Below are positions 16,315 through 23,678 of a DNA stretch of 64,000 nt, in pieces (the first letter of the stretch is position 1; every line of letters starts with the position of its first letter). The DNA lies in the NCBI RefSeq assembly GCF_949769225.1, contig NZ_CATKPB010000008.1. One strand, written 5' to 3'. The notes below the pieces were generated by a model. It saw nothing but the letters and a program-made list of their open reading frames with translations. It was not told where the DNA came from and searched no databases. Source of the stretch: Peptoniphilus_A genitalis. Its GTDB lineage: Bacteria > Bacillota > Clostridia > Tissierellales > Peptoniphilaceae. The translations under genes were made by a program, and so were the position numbers.

Positions 16315-17681
16315 TAATCCACCTCCAAATCGTAAACCCACTGTGTTCCATAACTTCGTTCTTTTTTATCTATTTTTAGAAGTCGCACACTGGTATTTGG
16401 TTTGAATAAAAACTCTTCTTCTCCTTTTTGCATACTCATTTGATCAACATATCCCCCAATGCTTTTACCCTTGGGAATTCTGATTCTATATAGAACACAT
16501 CCGTCACCTCCGGTAAAATCTTCAGCGATATCTTCGGAAAAAGAAGTACTTGCAAAACCTTTATCTAAAATAAAACTTTCTCCAACTCTCAGTTTCTCAA
16601 CCCCATGTCTACTATAAGTGCCTCTATAAACTGTATATTGTTCTGAAGTCGTAAATCTAGACAATGCCTGATTAAGTCTTTTTACTTTATTCTCTATTTC
16701 AGTTTTAAATTGTACATCGTCATCTAAATTTAATGTTCCTCTAAGAAAGTTATTCATTGTTTCATAATAATCAGTGCCGGTATAATCATGAATATCAACT
16801 AATTCATGAGAGTTTATTGACTTTTCCCAATCTTTATAATTAACAGTTTCTAAGATATTTTTATACGGATCTCGGTATATAAGTTCATCATCAGTTAAAG
16901 GAAAAACATCTTTATTATTCTGATGTTCTTCTCTCTTGCTTATATTTATTCTTTCTTCTTTTTTTTCGTTTTCATCTAAAGCAGTCCATTTTTTAGACCA
17001 TACGTCCTGCTTATTGCCATCTCCAGGAATGTAATCAACTGTGCATCTACAGTATTGATGTCTTCTATAAACATTTTTGGGGACAAGTGGATAATCATAA
17101 TCTCCAACTAGTTTTTTACACCAGTCACAACAATTTCCAGCTTCTCTTCTCACTATTTTAGGAGTTAATCCCGAGTTATATTGGAAATCAGCATTTGTTT
17201 TAATCGTGTCATCAACAATACTTTGTGTAAAGTTTTTAATTGGTTCATCTAATAACCATTTACCCTCTTTAAAATCATCATATTCACTTATTTTATTAAC
17301 TATTCCATCAATTCTGTCCTGATTAAGCTCTGGTTTAATTGCTTTTAACGAAATATTAGACTCTTTGTTTAAAACATCTTGAACATCTTTTGAATAGTCG
17401 CTGACTATATCAAAATTATTTTTCATGTTTGGTTCTATTAGTCTCTTTGCAATGTTGTAATACATTTTATTGTCAGGGAGTACATCCTCTGTGATCTCAT
17501 TTCTAAAAACATCAGCTAATATATTGCCAACTTCAATTGCAAATTCATTTGAGTCAAGATGTGTGGCTTTACCAACATTTAAAGCCGCAATTTTCTTTTT
17601 TATTATTTCACTCTTAGCGGTTTTATTTTTAAATTCCTTTTGAATTTTTTCTAAGAGTTCAGGGACGATGTCTTTATTCAT
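16314..17681 (-). CDS. MuF-like minor head protein fused to an ADP-ribosyltransferase domain
   Basis: The 455-residue product lies after the portal and overlaps it by eight bases. Residues about 170-215 carry the MuF-type zinc-binding pattern (NCCDWCKKL, then YRRHQYCRCTV). Residues about 320-455 are a separate domain with the marks of the R-S-E class of ADP-ribosyltransferases: YTVYRGTYSRHG near 352 (Arg), GFASTSFSEDIAEDF near 378 (STS), and KGEEEFLFKP near 422 (ExE). The MuF part goes into the phage head with the DNA, so the transferase could be delivered to the infected cell. MuF-toxin fusions are known; the target here is unknown. Confidence 0.85.
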   Translation of the reverse strand: MNKDIVPELLEKIQKEFKNKTAKSEIIKKKIAALNVGKATHLDSNEFAIEVGNILADVFRNEITEDVLPDNKMYYNIAKRLIEPNMKNNFDIVSDYSKDVQDVLNKESNISLKAIKPELNQDRIDGIVNKISEYDDFKEGKWLLDEPIKNFTQSIVDDTIKTNADFQYNSGLTPKIVRREAGNCCDWCKKLVGDYDYPLVPKNVYRRHQYCRCTVDYIPGDGNKQDVWSKKWTALDENEKKEERINISKREEHQNNKDVFPLTDDELIYRDPYKNILETVNYKDWEKSINSHELVDIHDYTGTDYYETMNNFLRGTLNLDDDVQFKTEIENKVKRLNQALSRFTTSEQYTVYRGTYSRHGVEKLRVGESFILDKGFASTSFSEDIAEDFTGGDGCVLYRIRIPKGKSIGGYVDQMSMQKGEEEFLFKPNTSVRLLKIDKKERSYGTQWVYDLEVD

Positions 17682-18882
17682 GATTTATCCCCGTTAATTC
17701 AGAGAGACTATCTTTATCAAAGTATTCTGGGATTGCTTGATTAATTTTTATTGCCGCATCTCCAATTCCTGAAAGTGTAGCAACATCTGGTTCAAATACT
17801 GGATACCACTTAGGTTTAGTCAAGTAGAATTGATTTCTCAAATATGGGAAATCATCTTCAATACATCTGGCCACATAGCCAACATTTAAAAATCCACTAC
17901 CAAAACACCTTTGAGCTTTTCTTGCAGCAATTCTTAAAGTTTCATGACTTGCTTTTATTGCTTCGGCACTTGACGGATTGTCTGTTACAAACCCTAAATC
18001 ATCAAGTGTAAGCCCTGTTTCTCCAGCAAAACCTGATGCAAGAGTTCTTAGTTGTTCAGTAAAAGGACTCATTGATGGTTGTGTGAATTGTCCTAGTTTC
18101 GGACTGTCTCCATCAGAATCTTTCGTAAATTGCAAGAAACTTGATATTGTTGCCTTCCACTTTTCCATTGGCTCTACATCTTGAGATAAACCTACAATGT
18201 ATTTTTGTGGGAATGAATAAAATTCTGCTGTGATATCTGCCCTTTCTAGTGTTCTCTTTGCGTGTTGTTGAAAATAAATTGCAGGTCTTGTAATTCTACT
18301 TCGACCAAAAGGTCTCACTGCATCTGGTCTGTGAATAATAGGAACGAGTGCAGGGACATTTGCAGGATTTTCAATTACATTTACAACTTTGTCATCTGCA
18401 TAGATTATTGTTCTATCTGGCAAGAAGTAAGCCTCTAAGATTGCTTTTCCGTTTTTATCTCTGTCTAAAACTGCGTAACCCTCTTTAAGTAGCCCAGTAA
18501 TTGGATCTATTTCTCCAGTTGCGTTGGATCCTTCGATTATTTGTAATCTTGATCTACCGTTTTCTTTGGAAATGTAGACAAAGCAACAAGAACCTATTAG
18601 TGCAGATAGAATTGCAGAATCAAAGAAGACATCTGGATTGTTTAAGTTAAAGATTTCATTGATACTAAAATTATCATTTTGAAATTCTTTAAATACAAGC
18701 CTATCTGCCAGTGAATCTACTGCCTTTGAGCACCAACCTAAGACTGCTCTATATCTTTGTCTAATGTCTGGTGGGATTGTTATTCCAATATCCTGGTCTT
18801 GATACTTCGAATCATAGAGTTTGTACTTGGTGTCTACTCTTTGTTTGTGATTTTCAAGTTTCTTTCTCATATCTTCAATCAT
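17674..18882 (-). CDS. Portal protein (SPP1 gp6-like)
   Basis: The product has 402 residues. It contains YRAVLGWCSKAVDSLADRL near residue 45, GSCCFVYISKENGRSRLQI, the RPFGRSRITRPAIYFQQHAKRT block, and the tunnel-helix type segment FAGETGLTLDDLGFVTDNPSSAEAI, all typical for siphophage portals. It forms the dodecameric DNA gate at one capsid vertex. It is the first structural gene after the HNH endonuclease. Confidence 0.9.
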   Translation of the reverse strand: MIEDMRKKLENHKQRVDTKYKLYDSKYQDQDIGITIPPDIRQRYRAVLGWCSKAVDSLADRLVFKEFQNDNFSINEIFNLNNPDVFFDSAILSALIGSCCFVYISKENGRSRLQIIEGSNATGEIDPITGLLKEGYAVLDRDKNGKAILEAYFLPDRTIIYADDKVVNVIENPANVPALVPIIHRPDAVRPFGRSRITRPAIYFQQHAKRTLERADITAEFYSFPQKYIVGLSQDVEPMEKWKATISSFLQFTKDSDGDSPKLGQFTQPSMSPFTEQLRTLASGFAGETGLTLDDLGFVTDNPSSAEAIKASHETLRIAARKAQRCFGSGFLNVGYVARCIEDDFPYLRNQFYLTKPKWYPVFEPDVATLSGIGDAAIKINQAIPEYFDKDSLSELTGINHE

Positions 18883-18929
18883 TTCACCAACTCCTTTCTT
18901 AAATTTTTATTTATATAGCCCTATTGTCA

Positions 18930-18995
18930 ACCTTCCGCGAGAAAAAATGTACAGTGACGGCCGAACTCCGACCGAGCCGACGGCGAGGGAGTCAT
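18930..18995. other. GC-rich island between portal and HNH genes, possible cos site
   Basis: In an AT-rich region this stretch is strikingly G+C rich and contains GCCGACGGC (palindromic) and CGGCCG. Together with the adjacent HNH endonuclease, which in many cos phages acts with terminase at the packaging site, it is a candidate for cos. No cleavage position can be deduced from one prophage. Confidence 0.4.
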
Positions 18996-19324
18996 GCCCC
19001 CTTATATTGTGTCCAGTCTGTAGACAAAGGTAGGTTTCTGTTTGAAATTACATCACTTTTAAATGTGTCTCTTTCTTTCAGTAGCTTGTCTGACTTTTGT
19101 CTGTTGCAAGTCCAATGTGCCAACTGTAAATTATCAATATCACTTGGATGTCCACCTTTAGATACTGGAATGATGTGGTCAATACATGGACTCATTGGAT
19201 GTGGAGCCTTGAGACTCATATCAATAGGCTTGCCACAAATGCCACAGATGTTCTCTGACTTAAGTAATCTTTTCTTATTCCTTTCAAAGGCTGCACGATG
19301 TGGCCCTTGTCTATCAGTTCTCAT
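18992..19324 (-). CDS. HNH endonuclease
   Basis: The 110-residue product has the zinc-binding HNH fold: ICGICGKPID (first Cys pair), CIDHIIPVSKGGHPSDIDNL (His-His catalytic segment), then LAHWTCNRQKSDK (Asn and second Cys). The start MRTDRQGPHRAAFERNKK is typical for HNH proteins next to phage packaging genes, where they help terminase cut at cos. The position just before the portal and beside a GC-rich island agrees. Confidence 0.88.
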   Translation of the reverse strand: MRTDRQGPHRAAFERNKKRLLKSENICGICGKPIDMSLKAPHPMSPCIDHIIPVSKGGHPSDIDNLQLAHWTCNRQKSDKLLKERDTFKSDVISNRNLPLSTDWTQYKGA

Positions 19325-19669
19325 CTTATCAATCCTTATAACTTAAAAGACACCTAGCTTAACTAAGTGCCCTTCATTTGAAATATCAAGTTTAATATAT
19401 TTTTACATACCAGCTTCCCACCCCTAGCCTAATCAATGTATGTAGTTATCCCGCAATGTGTTCCCTTAGGAGTTCACACGCTAACCTATCGTAGAAAGAT
19501 AAGAATGATCACATGCAATCTATATTAATAATAAGGAGGTGATTACTTATCTTTCTATCTTTAAACTGTTCCTATCTTATATTAAAACATAGGATTATTT
19601 CCCTGGTGTTGCAACATTACAAAATTTTGATATTATCTTTTCTAGCATAGTATTCTCTTAAACTTTCAG
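19325..19669. other. Non-coding gap between ArpU/RinA-like gene and HNH gene
   Basis: About 345 bases without a clear gene. It holds a long inverted repeat (19492-19557, listed separately) and one tiny frame of 18 codons (19617-19673) whose ATG overlaps the stop of the upstream gene. This is where the late promoter controlled by an ArpU/RinA-like activator would be expected, but I cannot mark a promoter. Confidence 0.6.
19492..19557 (-). ncRNA. Hairpin with an anti-Shine-Dalgarno sequence in its loop (candidate)
   Basis: TAGAAAGATAAG at 19492-19503 is perfectly complementary to CTTATCTTTCTA at 19546-19557, giving a 12-bp stem with a 42-base loop. On the minus strand the loop holds ATCACCTCCTT (19533-19543), identical to the 3' tail of 16S rRNA. 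On the + strand the same bases are a perfect extended ribosome binding site but no start codon follows at a usable distance. Either a structured leader or a protein site is possible. Confidence 0.4.
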
Positions 19670-19673
19670 TCAT
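19617..19673 (-). CDS. Possible 18-residue coupled ORF
   Basis: A frame MTESLREYYARKDNIKIL begins at an ATG that overlaps the stop of the upstream regulator (ATGA). It has no own ribosome binding site and may be fortuitous. Confidence 0.2.
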   Translation of the reverse strand: MTESLREYYARKDNIKIL

Positions 19674-20068
19674 ATTAAATCAAACCTTTCTGCAACCTCA
19701 TGGATAAATTTACTTTTGTAACGACCATAAGTAGATCTATCTGCATCTAGAGGGTAAGCTTTATATTTTGTTACATTATCCCAGACTCCTTTTTGATATT
19801 CAGTTGGAATAACATTCAAAGACTCCTCTATAATTTTAACATAATTAAAATATTTATCTCTTTTTATAACCTCATTTAATACAGGATTGCCCACACGGTT
19901 TGTTTGTATATAGGAATTAATGTCACTATTAGAATTGGAACAATTTAAGATATTTTCCAATTGCCTTTTTATTCTTTCATAATCTCTAATTATCCAAAGT
20001 GTTTGATGATATATAGCTCTTGGAAGTTTATACCTGTTATTAATTTTTCTTTGATAATCTCTGCTCAA
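19670..20068 (-). CDS. ArpU/RinA-like late transcription regulator
   Basis: The 132-residue product is helical and basic (MSRDYQRKINNRYKLPRAIY, then TLWIIRDYERIKRQLENIL) and ends with VIPTEYQKGVWDNVTKYKAYPLDADRSTYGRYKSKFI, the helix-turn-helix-like C-terminus of sigma-like phage activators of the ArpU/RinA type. Such proteins switch on packaging and structural genes. It is the last gene before the late cluster, which supports the role. A small terminase is the alternative, less fitting in motif. Confidence 0.65.
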   Translation of the reverse strand: MSRDYQRKINNRYKLPRAIYHQTLWIIRDYERIKRQLENILNCSNSNSDINSYIQTNRVGNPVLNEVIKRDKYFNYVKIIEESLNVIPTEYQKGVWDNVTKYKAYPLDADRSTYGRYKSKFIHEVAERFDLI

Positions 20069-20133
20069 ATCATCATACCTTTCTTTTTTAAAGTTGGATT
20101 AAGTCATATTCTTTTGGTCTCATCTTCCAACTC

Positions 20134-20487
20134 CTAACCCCAAAGAGGTATTTCTAAAATATTAAAGGCATCTTCAACAGACCTTGCCACACCACATAAA
20201 ATAGGATGACCTTCAGCCCACTTTAAAAATTCTTTTTGCTCTGGACTTAATCTCCCTTTAGAGTTTTTAACCTCTATAAAAAACATTTTGCCGTCTGAGT
20301 ATCTAAATCCCATTAAGTCTGGAGTCCCCTTGGGAAAAGTCCTTATCCATCTAGTTACTGGGCCTTCCTTAACTTTAAAAACTCCAGTAGTCACATTCCA
20401 GACCTTAGCATAAGGAGCAAGAGCAGACCTTATTAAGTCTTGTACTTCTTTTTCTGACTGCTCCTCTCCAAATAAATTCTTGCTCAT
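20134..20487 (-). CDS. VRR-NUC domain nuclease
   Basis: The 117-residue product carries the compact VRR-NUC fold: SEKEVQDLIRSALAPY at the start, then FPKGTPDLMGF with the catalytic Asp, FFIEVKNSKGRLSPEQKEFL with the E-x-K catalytic pair, and a final VARSVEDAFNIL helix. These PD-(D/E)XK nucleases cut branched or structured DNA and are common in phage replication modules. It overlaps the replication gene upstream by four bases. Confidence 0.88.
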   Translation of the reverse strand: MSKNLFGEEQSEKEVQDLIRSALAPYAKVWNVTTGVFKVKEGPVTRWIRTFPKGTPDLMGFRYSDGKMFFIEVKNSKGRLSPEQKEFLKWAEGHPILCGVARSVEDAFNILEIPLWG

Positions 20488-21266
20488 ATCTCAACCCCCA
20501 ATCTTTTAAAACCTTCTTTTTGTTTTCTCATGGCCATGTCTTCTAGCTCATCACTTGTATATTCGTCAGTTATCTGCTCAAAATTCTTAAAGGTGTTCTT
20601 GTTCACTTCTTTATAAGTCCTATAATCATCATCAAAGACTTTCTTTAAAAACTTCTTGCCTAACTTATTAAAGTCAATATTTTTCTTTAAATAGTCGCTC
20701 TCTTTAATTTTTCCTATAAGCTTATCAAGGTCATCAAGACTATTGGACTTCAAAAATTTTTTGATCTGTGATGATGATACTTTTTTATCCACCAGGTTAT
20801 TAATTTTATTAAGTCGTTTTTTTATATCATCATTATTATCATTATTATCATTATTATCATTATTGTTTATGTGCTTCTGTGATGCTTCCGTGATGCTTCT
20901 CTGATGCTTCCGTGATGCTTTTGCTGGTGCCTCATCTTGATATAAGCTGTAATTTACAATGGTTATAGTAGTCGCTTTTCGTGGTGCAATTTCTAGCCCT
21001 ATCTTGTCATCTTCTTGGAGCAGTTCGAGAAACCTTTTAACCTTTTTATTAGACCAGCCCCACCTGTCACATAACTTTTTTATAGAGGTTATACGTTGAC
21101 CTCTTTTAACTTCTATCAGCTCTCCGTTAAATAGTATTTTGTTATCTTCGTGATTGGCCATAAGCAACAAGTCCACCCAGGCTTGTCCCCTAGAAAAAGG
21201 CTTGTCCTTCCAAAGCCAATCATCTTCAATTTTTCTATGGACACTTATCCAGCCTTGGCTTGCCAT
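20484..21266 (-). CDS. Replication initiation protein (winged-helix, DnaD-like phage type)
   Basis: From the ATG at 21266 (GGTG seven bases upstream; the longer GTG start at 21275 has no such spacing) the product has 260 residues. The N-terminal 110 residues (GWISVHRKIEDDWLWKDKPF, QAWVDLLLMANHEDN, then ITSIKKLCDRWGWSNKKVKR) are the winged-helix domain typical of phage replisome organisers. A low-complexity Asn/Asp linker and a Lys-rich helical C-terminus follow. The gene contains 11-bp iterons next to an AT-rich tract, so the phage origin probably lies inside it. Confidence 0.78.
   Translation of the reverse strand: MASQGWISVHRKIEDDWLWKDKPFSRGQAWVDLLLMANHEDNKILFNGELIEVKRGQRITSIKKLCDRWGWSNKKVKRFLELLQEDDKIGLEIAPRKATTITIVNYSLYQDEAPAKASRKHQRSITEASQKHINNNDNNDNNDNNDDIKKRLNKINNLVDKKVSSSQIKKFLKSNSLDDLDKLIGKIKESDYLKKNIDFNKLGKKFLKKVFDDDYRTYKEVNKNTFKNFEQITDEYTSDELEDMAMRKQKEGFKRLGVEI
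20828..20922. repeat. Iterons and AT-rich tract inside replication gene (candidate origin)
   Basis: Four head-to-tail 11-bp units lie at 20879-20922: GTGATGCTTCC, GTGATGCTTCT, CTGATGCTTCC and GTGATGCTTTT. Just before them, about 20828-20865, a 9-bp unit of the type TCATTATTA is repeated about four times. Eleven is not a multiple of three, so the protein reading differs in each unit, which points to selection on the DNA itself. Iterons beside an easily melted tract are the usual form of a phage replication origin. Confidence 0.65.
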
Positions 21267-21278
21267 ACTTATCACCGC

Positions 21279-21986
21279 CTAGCAAATTTCTATAGCTACA
21301 CCTGTAAGTTCTTGCAGTTTGTTTTTAATTAATTCAGCATCAGAGTTTGAGTCTGATAAGTGCAAGACATAAATCTTTTTAAGTCTTGATAGATTACACT
21401 TCTTTAGAAAATCAATAGCAGTTTCTAAGGACATGTGGTTCCATTTTATTCTCGTCCTTAATTCTGGATGTATATTTTCATTTTGATTTATGGTTTCTCT
21501 GACATAGTTAACCTCAATCATCAAATAATCAACTGCATTAAAACGACCTTCAACATACATAGTGTCCGTGATAAAAAGTAACCTCTCATCAGTTCTTTTA
21601 TTTACAATATAAAAATTAGCAGGCTCTCTTGCATCATGGATTGACTTAAAAGGCTTTATTTTTAAAGATCCTATTTCAAACCACCTGTAAGTTTTATCGT
21701 TACTTTCTTCAAAGTTCTTAACTCTATGGCTATCTAGTTTCAAAGCTTCCTTTGTTCCTTTAGTCATATATAAATTAACTCCTGCCTTAATTAAATCCTT
21801 ACAAGCTTTTGAGTGATCTCCATGTTCATGGCTTACCAAAACTCCGTCAATATCCGTAGTCTTAAAATTAAGTGCTTTCTGGATTTTTTTATAAGGAATA
21901 CCACACTCAATTAAGAGTGTAGTATCCTCATTACTTATCTTGTAGCAGTTGCCAGCACTACCACTGGCTATAACATCAATCTTCAT
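21279..21986 (-). CDS. Metallo-beta-lactamase-fold hydrolase
   Basis: The 235-residue product starts MKIDVIASGSAGNCYKI and carries LVSHEHGDHSKA, the HxHxDH metal motif, with FITDTMYVEG and NHMSLETAI further on giving other likely ligands. It resembles YycJ-like and phage MBL-fold proteins, which are usually nucleases or phosphodiesterases. Its place among RecT and replication genes suggests a DNA or nucleotide substrate, which the sequence alone does not show. Confidence 0.8.
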   Translation of the reverse strand: MKIDVIASGSAGNCYKISNEDTTLLIECGIPYKKIQKALNFKTTDIDGVLVSHEHGDHSKACKDLIKAGVNLYMTKGTKEALKLDSHRVKNFEESNDKTYRWFEIGSLKIKPFKSIHDAREPANFYIVNKRTDERLLFITDTMYVEGRFNAVDYLMIEVNYVRETINQNENIHPELRTRIKWNHMSLETAIDFLKKCNLSRLKKIYVLHLSDSNSDAELIKNKLQELTGVAIEIC

Positions 21987-22185
21987 CTTTTAAGACCTGA
22001 CATTTGATTTGAAAAGCAATCTTACGCATAATATTTTCTATCTTTGCTTTTGGTACATTTTCATATAGTGTAACCGAGTAGTCCCTGTTTTCCGCAATTA
22101 TGTCATAATTATCATAATCGGGGTATTTTACGGCCTGAACCCTAACAGGATAAAATAAAATTCCTCTTGATCCACTTACTATCAT
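21976..22185 (-). CDS. Unknown small phage protein
   Basis: The 69-residue product (MIVSGSRGILFYPVRVQAVK and on) has an AGGAGGAAT ribosome binding site and overlaps the following MBL gene by 11 bases. It is beta-rich at the start with a helical end (IENIMRKIAFQIKCQVL). No family is recognised. Confidence 0.55.
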   Translation of the reverse strand: MIVSGSRGILFYPVRVQAVKYPDYDNYDIIAENRDYSVTLYENVPKAKIENIMRKIAFQIKCQVLKDED

Positions 22186-22198
22186 TTTCTATTCCTCC

Positions 22199-23023
22199 TT
22201 AAAATGGTGCCTTTGCATCTTCTTCGATAATTTCGCCAGTATCTGGATTTACTTCCACAACATCTTCTTCAAAATCTTCTTTAGCAGCATTGATTTCAAT
22301 AGTTTCTGCAACTTCTTCATCGACCGCTTCTATAGATTTTTCTAGCATACTAGAAACAAAATCATCATCACTTGTATTTGCATAATACTTACAAGACCTG
22401 TTAATAACAGTTTTAATTGCCATTTGGTCTGGGAACTTTTTATGAGCTGGACTGTTGCCACCAGTAGCTCCTTGTGACCATGCAGACCTTATTTGCTCCA
22501 TAGTCATATACTCCAAGTGTAAGATTTTATCTTTGCCATATACTAAAGCCATAGCTCCAATTAAATTATTTGGATCCCTGTTAAGTGATGGTTCATAATT
22601 TTTAATAGTTTGTTTGCCTGTAGCTATATCAAATCCAAATTCAAGTTTGTCATCTTTATAAATAGCAAATCCCTTAACATCTTCTACATCATCAAGTCTC
22701 TTAGTTATTGCAATTGTCCCCATGTAAGACCTTTGTAATTGTAATTTATCTCCATAAGCTATAAAGTAGCATTGATTTTTTACAGGATTTAGCCCTTGGA
22801 CTGCCATTTCTAATAAAGAATTACAAATTGATTCTTTAGTGCAGGCTTCAAGCACAGGTCTTTTATCTCTTGTTTGAGTTTCTCTTAATATAAGATAGGC
22901 ACTTTTAAGAGCGTTACTAACGCTATAATTGCTTGGTAGTTCTAACTCTTTGTTTTGCTCCATTTTTTGTACTCTAACTAATACTTCATCTGTTATATTT
23001 TTTACTGCGATTTCCTTTGTCAT
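22199..23023 (-). CDS. recT: RecT single-strand annealing protein
   Basis: The 274-residue product matches RecT: SNALKSAYLILRETQTRD, TKESICNSLLEMAVQGLNPV, KNQCYFIAYGDKLQLQRSYMG and later NRSCKYYANTSDDDF. RecT coats single strands and pairs homologous ends during phage recombination, usually with an exonuclease. The C-terminus is acidic and variable. No RecE is seen next to it; the SbcC-like ATPase upstream or the VRR-NUC protein may take part, which is a guess. A GGAGATTTAAA site precedes the start. Confidence 0.93.
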   Translation of the reverse strand: MTKEIAVKNITDEVLVRVQKMEQNKELELPSNYSVSNALKSAYLILRETQTRDKRPVLEACTKESICNSLLEMAVQGLNPVKNQCYFIAYGDKLQLQRSYMGTIAITKRLDDVEDVKGFAIYKDDKLEFGFDIATGKQTIKNYEPSLNRDPNNLIGAMALVYGKDKILHLEYMTMEQIRSAWSQGATGGNSPAHKKFPDQMAIKTVINRSCKYYANTSDDDFVSSMLEKSIEAVDEEVAETIEINAAKEDFEEDVVEVNPDTGEIIEEDAKAPF

Positions 23024-23604
23024 TTTAAATCTCCTTTTAAATCTTCTTGTTTTATGAAAACTCCGTTAATAGTTTTACCTGTTCTATCCTTGATTTTTCC
23101 GTAAGCTCTTCCTAGGCAGTCAACGGGATCCATATTTAATTGGTCACATAGGATAATTAACGTTATAAATACGTCGCCCATTTCAAGTTTCATGTTTCCT
23201 CTGTGTTCTACAACTTCTGGGTGGTCATCAGCTTTTCCATAGTTACATTTTTTGAATTCATGTAAGCATAAAATCCACTCATCTCTAAACTCAAAAACTT
23301 CTTCCATAAATTTTAAAAACTGTTTTTCTGAGTTTTTGTCGTGCAAAAGATCTTTATCCTTTGCCCAGTCAAGGACTTTATTTCTTAGTATCTCGAAGAC
23401 TTGGTCCTCATTGAATCTACCAACATTCAGATTATCAAGGACCAAATCAACATTATCTTCATAATCTTCTAAAGTCCTTATATTTAAAGCAAATTCGTCA
23501 GCATCTTCATTTTCATTTTCGTAGGTTACACAACTAACCTCTGCTTCTGGATCACAATAAATTAGTTTCATAATTAAATCTTTAACTTTCATATCCCACC
23601 TCAT
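23020..23604 (-). CDS. MazG-like nucleotide pyrophosphohydrolase
   Basis: The product is 194 residues from the ATG at 23604, which overlaps the stop of a tiny upstream gene (ATGA). An internal ATG at 23592 (MKVKDLIMKL), with GAGGTGG just upstream, is an equally fair start. The C-terminal half has the MazG helices: FMEEVFEFRDEWILCL, then KLEMGDVFITLIILCDQL and DCLGRAYGKIKDRTGK, with the ExxE/ExxD metal residues partly visible. It would hydrolyse NTPs or alarmones during infection. The N-terminal half is not assigned. Confidence 0.72.
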   Translation of the reverse strand: MRWDMKVKDLIMKLIYCDPEAEVSCVTYENENEDADEFALNIRTLEDYEDNVDLVLDNLNVGRFNEDQVFEILRNKVLDWAKDKDLLHDKNSEKQFLKFMEEVFEFRDEWILCLHEFKKCNYGKADDHPEVVEHRGNMKLEMGDVFITLIILCDQLNMDPVDCLGRAYGKIKDRTGKTINGVFIKQEDLKGDLK

Positions 23605-23678
23605 AACCTTTTTTCTAAAATCTTGTATAAAAAGTAATATCCAACAATAATAAATAATGTCTTTAATACCTCGCTCAT
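23601..23678 (-). CDS. Predicted 25-residue membrane microprotein
   Basis: An ATG overlaps the stop of the FolD-like gene (ATGA) and the frame reads MSEVLKTLFIIVGYYFLYKI and on to a TGA that itself overlaps the next ATG. The product is a single hydrophobic helix with a basic end. The neat fit between two genes suggests it is translated by coupling. The function is unknown. Confidence 0.5.
   Translation of the reverse strand: MSEVLKTLFIIVGYYFLYKILEKRL

Noticed and set aside
20828..20922. CRISPR-like array
   Set aside because: The repeats are short, directly adjacent and inside a coding gene; there are no spacers and no cas genes in the window.
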